A DNA stretch of 64,000 bases from Laccaria trichodermophora (GCA_018417955.1 JACTVC010000002.1:1736001-1800000); one strand, 5' to 3'. Positions 21,753 through 33,869 are shown, counted from the first letter of the stretch. Notes: generated from the sequence alone by a model not told the origin. Translations and numbers: made by a program.

Positions 21753-22716
21753 ATGCCTTCGCCGCCTATATCTGTATTCTTAACCACGATCGCTTCGCAA
21801 CCTGCTCTGAGGCAACGTCAAGGTCTGATATTCACTCCAAGGCACGGAGTACCCCTCATGGACTGACACTGTCTCTGCTACTAGAATACCTCCTTCGGAT
21901 ACTTCAAGTGAAGAAGATCCCTTTCACATCCTATGATTTAGCATCAGACGAGGAGGCAAAGAGCTTGTGGAAGCGGAAAGCTCCGCTAGGTGGGTTACTT
22001 TATTCTATGCCGATGTTGGGAAGTAATTAATCCGCATGCGCAGACAAGCAACAACTACCAGGGATTCTTGTTGGTGGAAAATTCCCAGGTGTACGAACAC
22101 ACCCATAATAATATTCAATTCATGCTGATTGCTTCTCTCTCGTATAAAGACTTTCACCGACTTGTAAGTGCTCATTATCATCGCACCCCCGACAAAGCCA
22201 ATAACACAGCTTGGTAGTGAAGAAGCCGTCGAGTATGCAGAGCTCGATAAATTCTTCAGGTTGAATGAAACATGGAATACGGACATTGACGAAGAGAGAC
22301 CGCCTCCCCCAGCCAAACCCATCGGTGTTCCAGGCGCGGTGTCGCCTTTACAAATGACACCGGACCATCTCAAGACCAAGATCCTCGCTCAGAAGTCATC
22401 TCCACTCCGAGGAAAGGGATCCGCTGTCCCGATAAAGAAGCGTGAGGGAGAATTCGACGTTAGCACGGAACTTTCTGGGTATGGGCTACAGGGTTTCACT
22501 GCGACAGAGGACGAGCTTAGGAATCTGATTGAAGAACTCGGGCTTGGCGGTGATGATGCTGGGGATTTGCTCAAAGGATTAAGCAGCAGCAGTCCAGAGA
22601 AAGGTGATACCACTTCAGAGAAAGGCGATACCAAATCGGAGAAAGGTGATACCAGATCAGAGGCAGGTACCAAAGTGAGCGAGGTGGACAGCGGTTCCAA
22701 GCCGACAGCCCCCTGA
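21753..22716 (+). CDS. SH3BGR-like (glutaredoxin-fold) protein with repeat tail
   Basis: The start at 21753 gives MPSPPISVFLTTIASQPALR. Later exons give EYLLRILQVKKIPFTSYDLA, SDEEAKSLWKRKAP, KQQLPGILVGGKFPG and, after an intron, SEEAVEYAELDKFFRLNE. This is the pattern of SH3-binding glutamic-acid-rich proteins: a thioredoxin fold without the CxxC pair, with a conserved LPxI segment. A disordered C-terminal half follows, rich in Pro and charged residues, with four tandem 6-7-residue repeats (see 22591-22671). The molecular role of fungal members is unknown. The junction near 21.8 kb was set by frame and is less certain than the rest. Confidence 0.7.
22591..22671 (+). repeat. Four tandem 18-21-bp coding repeats
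   Basis: Units encode SPEKGDT, TSEKGDT, KSEKGDT and the decayed RSEAGT. The first three are 21 bp (22591-22611, 22612-22632, 22633-22653) and differ at a few bases; the last is 18 bp. They lie in the disordered tail of the SH3BGR-like protein. Confidence 0.85.
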
Positions 22717-22916
22717 AGTCAACGGAGAGGGATGTGAGAGAAGCCAGGTTGGACCCGAGTTGGATAATTTATGATCATCCCAAGTTTCGAAAGACCCGTC
22801 GGAATGTAATGGACGTCGATCCCAATTGCCTCATTGATGCTCAGAGAAGCAAATCACCAATTGATTTGTATGCATGAGAAGTAATGCAGCAAGATAAAGA
22901 AGCTCCAAAGAATGTG

Positions 22917-24099
22917 CTACGAATCTGAGTCCGAAAATCCGTCTGTCCCCTTTGAAGACGATGGACGACGGCGTAGTCGATCCGTCGCACCAGCTGTGGA
23001 TGGCGGGATGGTGATGGGTGGTGCTTCCGTTTTGACCTTCTGTTAAGTGATAATATAAGGAAATGCAGACACAATTCCAGAATGCAGTTACCCTTCTTTC
23101 ACTGGAGCTTCTACTAGAACGCGACTTCCTTCTCCTTCGAGTAGGCTTAACGTCAGAGATTGGACGCAGAGGTTCAGATTTGATCCGTGGATAGCTCTTT
23201 GCGTTGTCAAGTTGTTGGAGTGAAATGCGTATGACGCTGGGCAAGGTGCACGACCCAAGAATAAGGGCCAGAATGGCAAGAAAGAGGAATGCAGCGAGCA
23301 AAGAAGCTGTCAATGGAAAGCGAATTGCAAGACCTCTTGGAACGTTGTCAAAAGTGTGTTTTTGATGTTTTTGGCATCACGCTTACCGAACACCATGTGG
23401 AACGGCCAAACCTTGCAATGAGGCGGATAGGATGCTCAGTTCACGACCCTGTCCCTCCGCTAGGCTGGTCCAACCATCGCGTCTACCTACTTCAACAGTT
23501 GCTGCCAAAGAAGAGGAACCGGCGACAAACGACGACAACAGGGGTATCTGGAGACGAACAAGGTTTGAACTTGTGAAAAAGAAGGCCGAACGTGAGGCAA
23601 CGGCGATTGCCTGTTGAATGTGGTTAGAAAAGATCGACTGGGGATTGTGAGTTCAATTACCGGGCGACGGACGGAGATGATGGTCTTGTTAGCGAGCGTA
23701 GAAAGCGTGAGGGTGGTCATGAAATTTCCAAGAGCCAAATTTGATTGGGACGCAGGGAGTAGCAAGTTGACGGCGACGTCATAACGCTGAGTGGGGACCA
23801 AGGACGGTATAATGAGCTGCGCATAAGGCGGCACACCATCGCTCCAAAACAATCAGGACAGCGACGAAAAGATATAATAAAAGGGCTTACCCGTACTGGA
23901 AATAGAGCGGAGATTCCCAACTGACTGAGAGATTTGTCCAGACGATGTAACCCGCAAAAGCCGAGAGAAGAATGGCAAGGGGAACAAAAAATGCAAAGAC
24001 TAGAATTGGAACAAGCTGGGGAGCATAGGGACGAAGAGCAGAGATGACATTTACAACAAATCCGTATAAAAGAGAGATCGCTGGTTGCTTGGTAGACAT
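22917..24099 (-). CDS. SEI1: Seipin (lipid-droplet biogenesis ER protein)
   Basis: ER membrane protein that organises lipid-droplet formation at ER-droplet contacts. The start at 24099 gives MSTKQPAISLLYGFVVNVIS, then a first helix (LVPILVFAFFVPLAILLSAF). The lumenal core reads VPPYAQLIIPSLVPTQRYDV, AVNLLLPASQSNLALGNFMT, TLTLSTLANKTIISVRRPA and, after an intron, SSFVAGSSSLAATVEVGRRD. A second helix (TASLLAAFLFLAILALILGS) is followed by a basic RRRRKSRSSRSS tail and a low-complexity end in SDSDS. Two helices flanking a lumenal beta-sandwich are the seipin hallmark. Only 36 bp separate its start from the divergent gene at 24136. Confidence 0.88.
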
Positions 24100-24135
24100 G
24101 AAGAGGAAATCCTATTGTCACATGATTCAATTTAA

Positions 24136-24813
24136 ATGAAGTGTTCGTCATCACATGACTCTAGTGTTTTTCGACCCATGCAACATCTCTTCGGCTCTCA
24201 TCCATCCTCTTCAGCGTTGGCTGATTACATCTCATCCCTTTTTACTCTTGCAAATCAGCATACAACACCCCCAGAAATTAAATCTTATCCGGACGCTGTC
24301 TACTTCAATTACTTTGCTGTGGGCTTGAGTCTTCTATTCTCCCCAATAAATGGATACAAACCGGCGACAGAACTCGGCTTGAAAGACTTACAGGACAAAA
24401 GCCTTGTTCTCGAGAGCATCGACCTTTACAATGTTCCCAAACGCAGCTCTTCAGATGATCGGTCCAAAGCTGCATCATCGCGATCGGCCGAGCTCGCGTT
24501 TTCAACATTTCCTGTCGTCCCTTTCACCTTGAATCTTGCAACGAAGGTGGATGTTGAACGGCCGCTGACGCTGGATGTGCTACCGGAGACAACTGGGAAG
24601 GAATTTGTCATGACGCTGGGCGAGCCAGATCGCAAAGGAGGTGGTGCTGGACCATCGTCTGGGTCGATTGGGATATGGTGCGAGTGGTCGAAAGATGGCA
24701 TCATGGTTGAGTTTGGTGGCGACGAAGCCAAGGGACCTCAGGCGTGGGAGCGAGGAAAGGACGCAGTATGGAAGATCATGACAGTTTTTCGTGTTGACAA
24801 CGTTGAACGTTGA
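24136..24813 (+). CDS. Conserved fungal protein of unknown function
   Basis: Single-exon gene, 225 residues from ATG 24136; a second in-frame ATG at 24178 (MQHLFGSHPSSSALADYISS) is an equally good start. It has an N-terminal segment YPDAVYFNYFAVGLSLLFSP, a Ser/Asp-rich middle (KRSSSDDRSKAASSRSAELA) and a C-terminal half with VMTLGEPDRKGGGAGPSSGS and IGIWCEWSKDGIMVEFGGDE. No signal peptide or membrane helix is evident and I recognise no domain. The lack of introns is unusual here. It shares a very short intergenic gap with seipin, which suggests co-expression but no function. Confidence 0.75.
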   Translation: MKCSSSHDSSVFRPMQHLFGSHPSSSALADYISSLFTLANQHTTPPEIKSYPDAVYFNYFAVGLSLLFSPINGYKPATELGLKDLQDKSLVLESIDLYNVPKRSSSDDRSKAASSRSAELAFSTFPVVPFTLNLATKVDVERPLTLDVLPETTGKEFVMTLGEPDRKGGGAGPSSGSIGIWCEWSKDGIMVEFGGDEAKGPQAWERGKDAVWKIMTVFRVDNVER

Positions 24814-24967
24814 GCGCTTGAGGCTTGAGGACAAATTTAAGGCTAATCAGGTGTCATAGGAGTGTCTTGAGTAACAGCGCTTAACCGTGACCATGTGATT
24901 CCCGCAATCTCTCAAAAACCATGGTGTCCTCTGATTTGGTCTTACTCTGATCTTACCATCTACGACA

Positions 24968-25694
24968 ATGGCCGTTCCCGCAGACTTCACCACTCTTAAC
25001 CTATCCGGCACATTCCTCTTGGTATGCATCTTATCTCGTTGACCCACGATCATGTGTAACCTGTGTCGCAAATCTAGAACAGAACCCTCACGGATCCTCG
25101 CACCGATGACATTCTCGCTTTGCAAGGTGTCGGCTGGCTCAAGAGGAAAGCTATTGGCCTGAGCAGCATCACTCTCGCCATTAAGCATTACAAGGATGAT
25201 GATGGTGTCGAGCACATCGATATTGACCAGACCCTCACCGGCGGCATCCCCGGTACTAGCGAGAAGCGGACACTTTGGTGGAAGGAAAGAGAGAATAACG
25301 ATCACCTATTTGGTCACGTCATAGGGAAATCGAGGAGGATCAAAGTCGATGAGCTTGATCTTGAGTTTTTGAAGACAGGTTGGACGACTGATACGATTGA
25401 GCATGGAGTTGTTCAATCATACGTGGAGAGCGACACCCCAAAGAGCGGCACTGTTTGGATTGCCAATCAGGTATGTCGTCATCATCGCATTTGGCACTTG
25501 ATATCGTTATTTACTCGTTCCAACAGACCTGGGGGGTCGAAGAACTTGGGGACGAGAGAAGGTATGTCAGGCATATCAAGTTTACTGGGCCCAAAGCGGA
25601 GGACATTGAACTCCGAATGGTATATGACTATGGTGAGTGTGCTTTAATAGAACTTGTCACAGAAATTGAGCTGTCTATGCTTGTAGTCCCATAG
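24968..25694 (+). CDS. Small calycin/FABP-like protein (putative)
   Basis: Exons give about 180 residues starting MAVPADFTTLNLSGTFLL. After an intron come NRTLTDPRTDDILALQGVGW, LKRKAIGLSSITLAIKHYKD, HIDIDQTLTGGIPGTSEKRT, LFGHVIGKSRRIKVDELDLE, and the last exons TWGVEELGDERRYVRHIKFT then MVYDYVP. The order (a start motif, a G-W-x-x-R-K-x-x-G turn, alternating short strands) resembles fatty-acid-binding or lipocalin-like barrels. That is inference from pattern only. No signal peptide, so probably cytosolic. Confidence 0.7.
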
Positions 25695-25905
25695 TGATTG
25701 CGAGTGAAGTGAGCCCTATCTAAGCAGCAAAATACACTTGTTTGATCATATCGAGATTCATAAAGGACTTTTGTAGACGTTAGAAGAGTGATGTAGTGAT
25801 GGAAGTATGCACTGATACGCGTTGAAATAAGATACTTACATCTTGTGATTTCTGCATGAAGGCCCCTGTGCTGCAGCCGAACACTTATCTCACACCCTCA
25901 TAATC

Positions 25906-28014
25906 ATGGACGATTCCACAGTCGCTGGCTCGAGTTCGTCGTCTTCGTTCCCGTCTACTAGCCCGTATCGAGTAGACAACATCTCAAAGTCCAGCCTGGG
26001 TCACCGTGACTACGAACTCGCAATCCTCTCCACCGACCCTCTGACATCTTCACCACCCAGCAATTGGTTTTCGCGGTGCTCTCATAGATTGGCAAACAGA
26101 TACCCCCACACTCATTCCCGTTTTCTACGTTTTGCTCGGTATGCTAGGGGCCCTAGAGAGAAAGTTAATTTTCCCAGTGCGTAGCTTGATTTCGCCACAG
26201 GGTTGCCAAGGGCTAATTTCACATACAAAAGACCCTACACCACTTTTAAACATCCACCTCCGCAGGCTCGACTTACCCATCGAAGAATGGTTGATTAAAG
26301 CCACCCGAAAGCTCACAGCTCCCTGGTTAATAGTGTTGCTCGGCGCAGCATACATCATCGCACTCGCATTTTTTTCACGCGAACAGTCCTTTCTGACACC
26401 TGCAGAATCTTTTATTGGCTGCACCGCTACATATTGGATCGCAAACGATGGTTGTGGCCTCGACGGCCAAATTTGCGCCCCTTTTGATAACTCTACTTTT
26501 GACTTTCGTTGTCCGGCCCAATGCAGCAACGTCATTTTACAAAACCCGCGGACTATTGGCGACGAACAAATTGCTTTTAAGCCACTTCTTGTAGGAGGTG
26601 GTGATTCAAACAGGACATATAGAGGGGATAGTTTCATTTGTGCTGCTGCGGTGCAGGCGTGCGTCGTTAACTCCCTTTTTTACACTTCGCTAACGTTTCT
26701 ACCAACAACACAGCGGCATCATATCCAACTCTAAAGGCGGATGCGGCACTTTACAACTCGCAGGAAATTTCACAAACTTTCTTCCGTTCACTGCCAACGG
26801 TCTCTCGTCTCTCGGCTTTCCCTCCGTCTTCCCACTTTCCTTCCGCTTCCTGGACTTTACATCACTCACGCATTGCCAAGACCTACGCAATGACGCGCTC
26901 GCTTTCAACGTACTCATTACTTGTGTCCTTTTCCTGCTCTTGCGCCCCAAACCCATTGTATTATTTTGGTGCCTCGTTTGCATCGGCTTTTGGCATGTCA
27001 CGCTCTTTTCTCAACCCCAAGGCCCACCTCCAGCACTAGACGTCGCATTTGGCACATTTTTACCCGCGTTATATATTGCATACGCATTTTGGAGGTTGGC
27101 CTTTCGCTTCACCCTCCCTGCCTTTGCGCGTTCCCCCCTCGAAGCCTGCATTTTATATATGGGTCCATTCTGGGTCGGGCTCCTCAACAACCTGACTTTT
27201 GACAAGCTTCCACTTAGTCGATTGACCTCATCTGACATCCATAAACGTTCGGGTGCGGTGACCACACTTGTAGTCATGTTGGTGATTATAATCGTGCTAG
27301 CCGTCAACCAAATCCGCGTCATACGCAAGACGGGCTGGCTACCGTACTATGCGGCCTGGTACATCTTGGGAGGCTTCATCATTCTTGTCCTGGCACTTCT
27401 TCCCGGACTATCACTGCGACTACATCACTATATTGTTCCCATGCTGATCCTTCCTGGAACAGCTTTTCCGACAAAACTGTCTGCTATATACCAGGGTCTC
27501 TTATTAGGCCTCTTTCTAAACGGCGTCGCAGCATTCGGCTTTGATTCCATTCTCCAAACTGCAGCTGATGTGAGTGCGTTCACGGATCGCAATGATGTTA
27601 TCTCATATAGAATCTAGCTTCGACAAGATGCAGCTCAGGGTACGGCGCTCCCTACGTTTTTAACCAACTCTACGACGTATAATGCGTCAATACCTTTAAT
27701 CAATCAAACGATTCAATGGGCCGCTCTCCCTCCTGATTGGGACGGTTTTGCCCTTTTAGTCGATGATGTAGAGCGATACGTCGGAACAGCCTTGAATTTC
27801 TCACTGGCCAGCCTCAATGCAAGCATTCCCCATTTCTTTAGGCTCGCCGTATGTTTTCCCTTTTCCAAAAATTTGGAGCTTTTATATTCATGCTGCTCGT
27901 ATTCTAGTTTACGTCTGGATCGGCAAGTGGGGATTTCACCATGCCCGCGACATTATGGACGAATGGGACATGGTCAGACCCGCTGTCTGGTCCATCATAA
28001 AGGGTCCCATTTGA
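25906..28014 (+). CDS. LCCL-domain multispanning membrane protein
   Basis: The start at 25906 gives MDDSTVAGSSSSSSFPSTSP and a cytosolic Ser-rich head. After introns, LDLPIEEWLIKATRKL leads into a first helix (APWLIVLLGAAYIIALAFF). The lumenal/extracellular LCCL domain follows: FIGCTATYWIANDGCGLDGQ, FRCPAQCSNVIL, TYRGDSFICAAAVQA and, across an intron, GIISNSKGGCGTLQL, with its paired cysteines. Then come at least seven hydrophobic helices, for example NVLITCVLFLLLRPKPIVLF and TTLVVMLVIIIVLAVNQIRV, and a tail GFHHARDIMDEWDMVRPAVW. Fungal members of this LCCL-plus-TM architecture are widespread and have no assigned function. It could be a receptor-like or transport protein. Confidence 0.85.
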
Positions 28015-28148
28015 GGGATATCATGTATAATAATTTATGTGCGAGCGCCTCAAAAAATATATCATATATCGATTAGGACATTGTAGCCAGATCGACGGAA
28101 AGGTAGTCATCGGCCTGATGGTTATATACCACGGATCCTAACGGCCAT

Positions 28149-28953
28149 GACATCCCAGCTTTCACGCTCCTCGCTCTCACTATCAGGACAAGATAGTGTA
28201 CAGAACTCTCTGCGTATGCGAGGACGTCATGGTAACTCCAAGGTACTAAGAACCGACTCTGCAGCGCTCAAATCAAATCAACGGTATTGTAATCTATACA
28301 TGGGTCTGTGCTAAGGGGCTTATTATCTACACTGTCAAAGCCCGCCAGAAGATGCTCGAGATGCTTGGCAGCCAACATGGTGGGACACGGTGGATACAGA
28401 TGTGGAGGCGTGGGGCAAGCCAATCCAGGAAGACCCACCTGCGACGATAGAGGAGATGAAGCTGCGGGACAGTCAAATTCACGTTGATCTAGTGCGAGAT
28501 ATGGTTCCATTCTGGATTAGGAGCGTGGAGGCTGCAGAGAGGGGAGAGGTGCTGAGGCTTGAGGAATTTCTGGAAGAAATGGCGCAAAGGCAGGCGTCGT
28601 GGTCGCTTGGAGATTCGGGACGGCGATGCGAAGAGTCGAGTACTAGGGGATGGAGTAATTGCGATGGATGGGGTGAAGGGCCCGGGGTGGCATGGGGAGG
28701 GGAGAGCCGGAAAGAAAGTGATTGGAAATGGGTGGATGAGAAAGTCAAGCGGAATGATGGATTCCAGTTTGTCGAAAAGGTGGCGAATTCACAGGCAGCT
28801 GGCAAAGAACGCAAGCAACAAATGCACACTTTTTTTGAGGTGAGGTTTCTTGTATAATTCTTGAGATGATTCTTGACAATTGTTCAGATGCCGACAGATG
28901 AGAAAGTGAGGAAAATAGACGAAGTAATTCAGCGATTGCGTTCCACTACGTAA
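28149..28953 (+). CDS. Trp-rich hypothetical protein
   Basis: Proposed exons: a start exon from 28149 (MTSQLSRSSLSLSGQDSVQN) to about 28246, a 19-nt exon after 28263-28270, a main exon from about 28350 to 28840, and a last exon (MPTDEKVRKIDEVIQRLRST) ending at 28953. The main exon carries EDARDAWQPTWWDTVDTDVE, then DLVRDMVPFWIRSVEAAERG and a Trp/Gly/Ser-rich stretch with GWSNCDGWGEGPGVAWGGES. No domain, signal or helix is recognised. The 5' exons are guesses from splice signals; the main frame is more secure. Confidence 0.5.
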
Positions 28954-29005
28954 CATATGTAATGATTGAAATATAAACTCACCCCTTGCCATCGCATCCC
29001 CGGCT

Positions 29006-32000
29006 ATGCCTTCAGTTCTGCCCTCTTCACTCAGTCCCCACATATGTATTCTACCGTCTCCTGATCTAGACCAATTGTTGCAATCCTCATCCTTACCTCC
29101 TTTGCCTAATATTTTGCAGTCATTTTCACCACTGCCTGATGGTGACTCTTCTTCGCTGCTTTCCATAGTATATCGCTAACCTTTGATGTTGTATCTCTAG
29201 TAACAACCCGAACAACATCGCTTGTCTCTATTCCCCACACTTCCTTTGCATTGCGCTTCTCGGATTTGGCTGAAATCGAGCACGCATGCAACGAAGACGA
29301 AGATGAGCGCGCCGTTCGTATGCTCGATTGGATCTCGGCTCGCATCAGTAAGCGTTGCGCGAAGTGGGTGCATGATATCGAGAGGCTTGGAGGTGACTTG
29401 GATAGCCCAAGGACGCCATGGTGGGACGAGCTTAGGAGATGTGCAGAAGGTGACCACGTTCCTGCGAAGACGGAGGGATGGAATCATCCAGTAGCGGGTA
29501 TATCATCTCATTTCAACCGAGATTAGTATTCAATGCAACCCCCCTAGTTATCCTTGCTGTCTCCACCACAGCTCCAAATCCCCTGCAAGCCATAAACGCA
29601 CTCCATTCACGAGCTATTCAGTTTCCACCTTGGGTTGACTCAACCTTCCTCAGGTATACTCTCATCGTTCATCCCAAGAACTCTCCGCTTTCCGATGAAG
29701 AGTACGTCTCTCTGTTCCTTTTGTTCCTCAACTAATTTCTGACAGAGCTGGTGCGCTCTTCAATGCCGTCAAAAAGCAGTATGGACTACATAGTTATCTG
29801 CTTCCTCTGAACCTACCTGCTACCCCGCCTCCTCCCGTTCCAGTACCCGCACTCATGCCTCGTCTGCCGCCGCAGCCATCCCCCGATGCATCGGTGGCCA
29901 AGCCATTAAACCCAGATCCAAACGAGCCTACCAGCCCAACATTTCCGACCGCCTTAAACACTTTGAGGATGGAGGAAAACGATATCAAACATACGGCGCG
30001 TTTTACGCGTGAATTTGTTGTTATGAGCTTGGTGCCTTGGATGGAAAAGTGTGTTGTAGATTGGAACGAAACAGTAAGGTATCTTCCTCCCAAGACAATA
30101 CCTCTTAATTTTAACACCATCATCAAAGTTCTCTTCCAATCGTCGTCTTCCTTCTCGGCTATTTTCCTCTACACGTCGATTGTTTGGGTCTCCATCGCCA
30201 TCACCTCCAACCCATGGCGCGTCTTCCTCAATTTCGTCCCTCCCAGGTCGCGCATCGCCATTCACCCTCTCGAATGGGGTGGCCAATCCCCCCTCTCAGC
30301 AACGTCGGTTAGCCGAGTTTTCTACAATTTTGGGTGACTTTAAACTTGCGGTGACGGTTTGGGAAAGTTTGCGGAAAGAGAACAAAGGCGGCTCAGTATG
30401 TTACCCAGCTTTTACCTTCTCGCTCGTTCTCAACCCCAACAATTAGGACATCCTCCCGTTATTGCTATCCCCCTCACCAACTTTACTCCTTCACGCATCA
30501 ACCGCGCTTTCGAACATACACTCTCAATCCACTGACCCCCCTCCACACGCCCAGCTACGAGCCCTCTTGTATGCGGTCCGCTGGGAGGCTGGTATATCTA
30601 CATCCGACCTGCTGAGCAATGTTTTAGAAGGGGAGCGGTGGATTGTATGGGCGGCTGGTAATGTCTGTGGATGTCTTGTTGAAAAAGGGTAGTGACTGAC
30701 GCTTCCATCAAGGCAGAAGAAGCTCCATCAGCTCTGCTACTGGCACATGCGGCCCTTTTGAGCACAAAAAAGCAAGCCAGAAGAAGAGCAGCATTTTGGT
30801 ATGTTGATGCTGCCAATAGACTAGAAAAATGTGGTATTGTGAGCTGATTCGAATCGTTTTTTCTGGAGTTTAAGCTCACGTCGCTATCTTAGAAACCCTT
30901 GACCATGTATTTCCTTCGAAAGGCAAAAGAACAGTACAAGATGGAATCGCCCAAAAACCTTTCACCATCGTTTTGGGAGTCGGAGGGCAAATCCCCAAAC
31001 AGTTTGGATGATTTTGGGGGTATAATATCGGGAATTGAGCATCCTCTGGGTAAAGTCCGCCTTTCTTTTAATCACTTCACCGTTCTAAGATTTATCGATA
31101 GGGCGGCTTCTGTATACGACAGGCGACGTCGCTGGCGCTGTCAGAGTTTTTCTTGGGCTTCTGAGTGGTCCTTCCAAGCTCCAACACCCATTCAGCGCCT
31201 CTTCGGACAATGTATCGAAATGGACAGAAAGTGATAAAGCGTATCTGGATGACTTTCGTGTCGCATATGCGGTATGCATCCATCATCTTCACTCTTTTTG
31301 TTTATAACCGCTTGTTTCTGCAGCACCTTAGTTCCACTGAACCTGATAAAATTGCAGCAGTGGACCTACAAATTCCCATTCGCTTTTGCGTTGAAGGCCA
31401 AACAAGAATTAGATTCCTTGCCGACAGCGTGAACGACGATGCTAGTACCTGGGACGAGCTCGAAGAGACATGGAGGACCTTTTGGAAGTCTCGAGGTGGC
31501 AAAGAAGGATTGGTCAATAGGAAGAAAGCATGTACAGGCGGTGAGCGTTGTCAATCACCTTGATTGCCCTTATTGACATCTGTTATAGAACTTATCTGGG
31601 TGGATTTGGTGCTGCGAAACCCCTTGGATGCAGAACTGAACCTCACGGAAATATCCCTTGTGGTGCACGAGAAAAGTGGCGCAGAACTGACTTCGACAAA
31701 TGCGTTTGTAGAGGTACAGACCATAGACGAAGTCATTCTGGGTCCAAGAGAGTTACGCACAGTCGGTTTTCTGCATTTATCCATGTCTGGTGTTCTGACT
31801 TTGACAAGGTCCCTGTATCGTTAAAATCGCAACGTGCCACTTCGTTGGTTATCACAAGCGCAACGTATAAATTTCTTTCTTACTTGCGGTCGACAGAGCA
31901 TCTGGCGTTGCGTGGCCGACGACTGCACGGTACGGTTGCACAACGTCAAAAACCTGCGTATGCGCCGGATATTCCTCTTCAAGTAGATATTGCTCCAGCG

Positions 32001-33832
32001 GACCACAAGCTCCTTGTGAGCTTTGTCGAAGATTCCCATTTACAATTGATCCAAGGCGAGACCAAGGTGTTGACGTTGTCGTTATCGAACGCGGGGTTGG
32101 CACCAGTTGAAGAGATTTGGATGGTTGGAGGCGATGATGGAATTTGGTTGCACTCCGACGACGACCAATCTGAAGGTGAGTAAGGGTCGAGCACACTTTT
32201 TTCTCTCTTTCGCTCATTACAATTATAGCAACGCCGACAGCCGAGGTTATACGTTCCCAAAACTCCCTTAAACCTCAAGAACCATTGCGATTACCGGTAA
32301 CTCGAATAGAGCCTGGTGAAAGCCTGAATCTTCCCGTCGTCTTACATGCGGAACGGGCGGACACTCATGAATTGAATCTTATGTTTGTGTTTCGAGAGGT
32401 TCGTACCCTTTGACCATACATTGAGTTTACTTGACGCAGCCCAGAGCAATATAGGTCCATTCCATTGCACCCGCCTGACCTGGAGCTATGAGGTCCAACC
32501 CCTCTTTGAGGTTGTGGCGACCGCAGAACCTTCCCGTGCGCAAGGCCGGTCGTACGTTGTCAATGTCGATGTGACAAATCGGTCGATATCGTCAACCGTC
32601 AAATTATCACAAATTACGACCCTAAGCCCTCTCTGGCGGTGTGGCCCTCTGACGGATTCTGATTTGTAAGTCGCTTGCGTTTCCATGATCCTTTGAGATG
32701 TCTCAAGAGTTTACAGCGGGACTGTTCCACCGCATCAGTGCGTGCGGTTGCTTCTGGAGGCCAATCCATGGCAAGACGGTGTTGGTTCTCAGGAAACATT
32801 GGATTTCCTGAGTGAACAACTGGGCAGTGTCCTGCGTGGAGAAGACATCAAATCATCAGACCCACCGTCTATCGATCTGTTGTGTAGCCATATATCCAAG
32901 GTGAATCTAGTGCTATTTTCGCAATTCTGAAGAGTAATTAAAAATGATCAGTTTCCACCGAAATCTGTTCAAGAAACTTCCATGCGCCATTTTATCCACA
33001 GCAACCGACGAAAATTCACATCCCACAATGTTTCACAGGTTCATCCCTATATTTCCAGCACGACATATCCATTAATATTCCCACTCTATAACCCTGCTTC
33101 TGTGGATATCCTCGTCTTCTGGGAAATGCCAACGCAGCAGCGCTTCGGATATGTCAGTCTGTATGGCCTCACCCTCGGCGCACGGCATGGCGTTTTGCAA
33201 TCTATGATAGAGGAAGCGGAGAGTGCCAAGGTGAAGCGTAGCATGTATACTGAAACGCACAAGGAAAACTTGGAGGTGCTCGATGCTATCAAGGGCAGCG
33301 AATGGAACATGGAGATGGACCCTGTCGTCCTGTCCATACAGCAACCAGATATAACCTCGCACGACTTTAGCAAGGGGTAAAGTGTTATTGTTTTTTGTAT
33401 AGGGCTTTCAGCTCATCCCCCAGATTTAGGCCCTGCAGGTTATCAATAGCGTTCAACTTGCGCAATCATTCTCTGACTCATGGGGTGCGATGTACGCTGA
33501 GGATGAGTCCCGAACCAACATCGCCGCCTAATTCATCGTCAGTCCATTTACTTGCAAAAAAATAGACAGTCGCTGACGTGATTGATAATAGTCCCCTCCC
33601 TGCACCCTACTTTGGTCGTCTTACATTTCGCGATTCCATACCACCATGTCAAACAGTAACGATTAGACCCAAGGTCTGGATCAGTCAACCAGGGACGTAT
33701 AGTTTGGACGGATGGATTTTAGAAACGGAGGTATCGTCGCCGGTTAACAACCAAGCCAGACAGCAGCGTTACCGACAAGAAGCACCTTCAAGAGAAGGAA
33801 GCTGTTTGATAATTCATGATTCTCGTACATGA
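29006..33832 (+). CDS. TRS85: TRAPP complex subunit Trs85/TRAPPC8
   Basis: Specific subunit of TRAPPIII, the Ypt1/Rab1 exchange factor acting in autophagy and ER-Golgi traffic. The start at 29006 gives MPSVLPSSLSPHICILPSPD; an intron beginning at GTGACT joins SFSPLPD to VTTRTTSLVSIPHTSFALRF. Core blocks: AVRMLDWISARISKRCAKWV, NPLQAINALHSRAIQFPPWV, AGALFNAVKKQYGLHSYLLP, FTREFVVMSLVPWMEKCVVD, QRRLAEFSTILGDFKLAVTV, and later FLRKAKEQYKMESPKNLSPS. C-terminal beta-rich parts include ELIWVDLVLRNPLDAELNLT. More than a dozen introns. It ends 37 bp from the convergent Mpv17-family gene. Confidence 0.88.
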
Positions 33833-33869
33833 TACCACGAGTAAATGAATGAATATGGTCGAATTCCTC

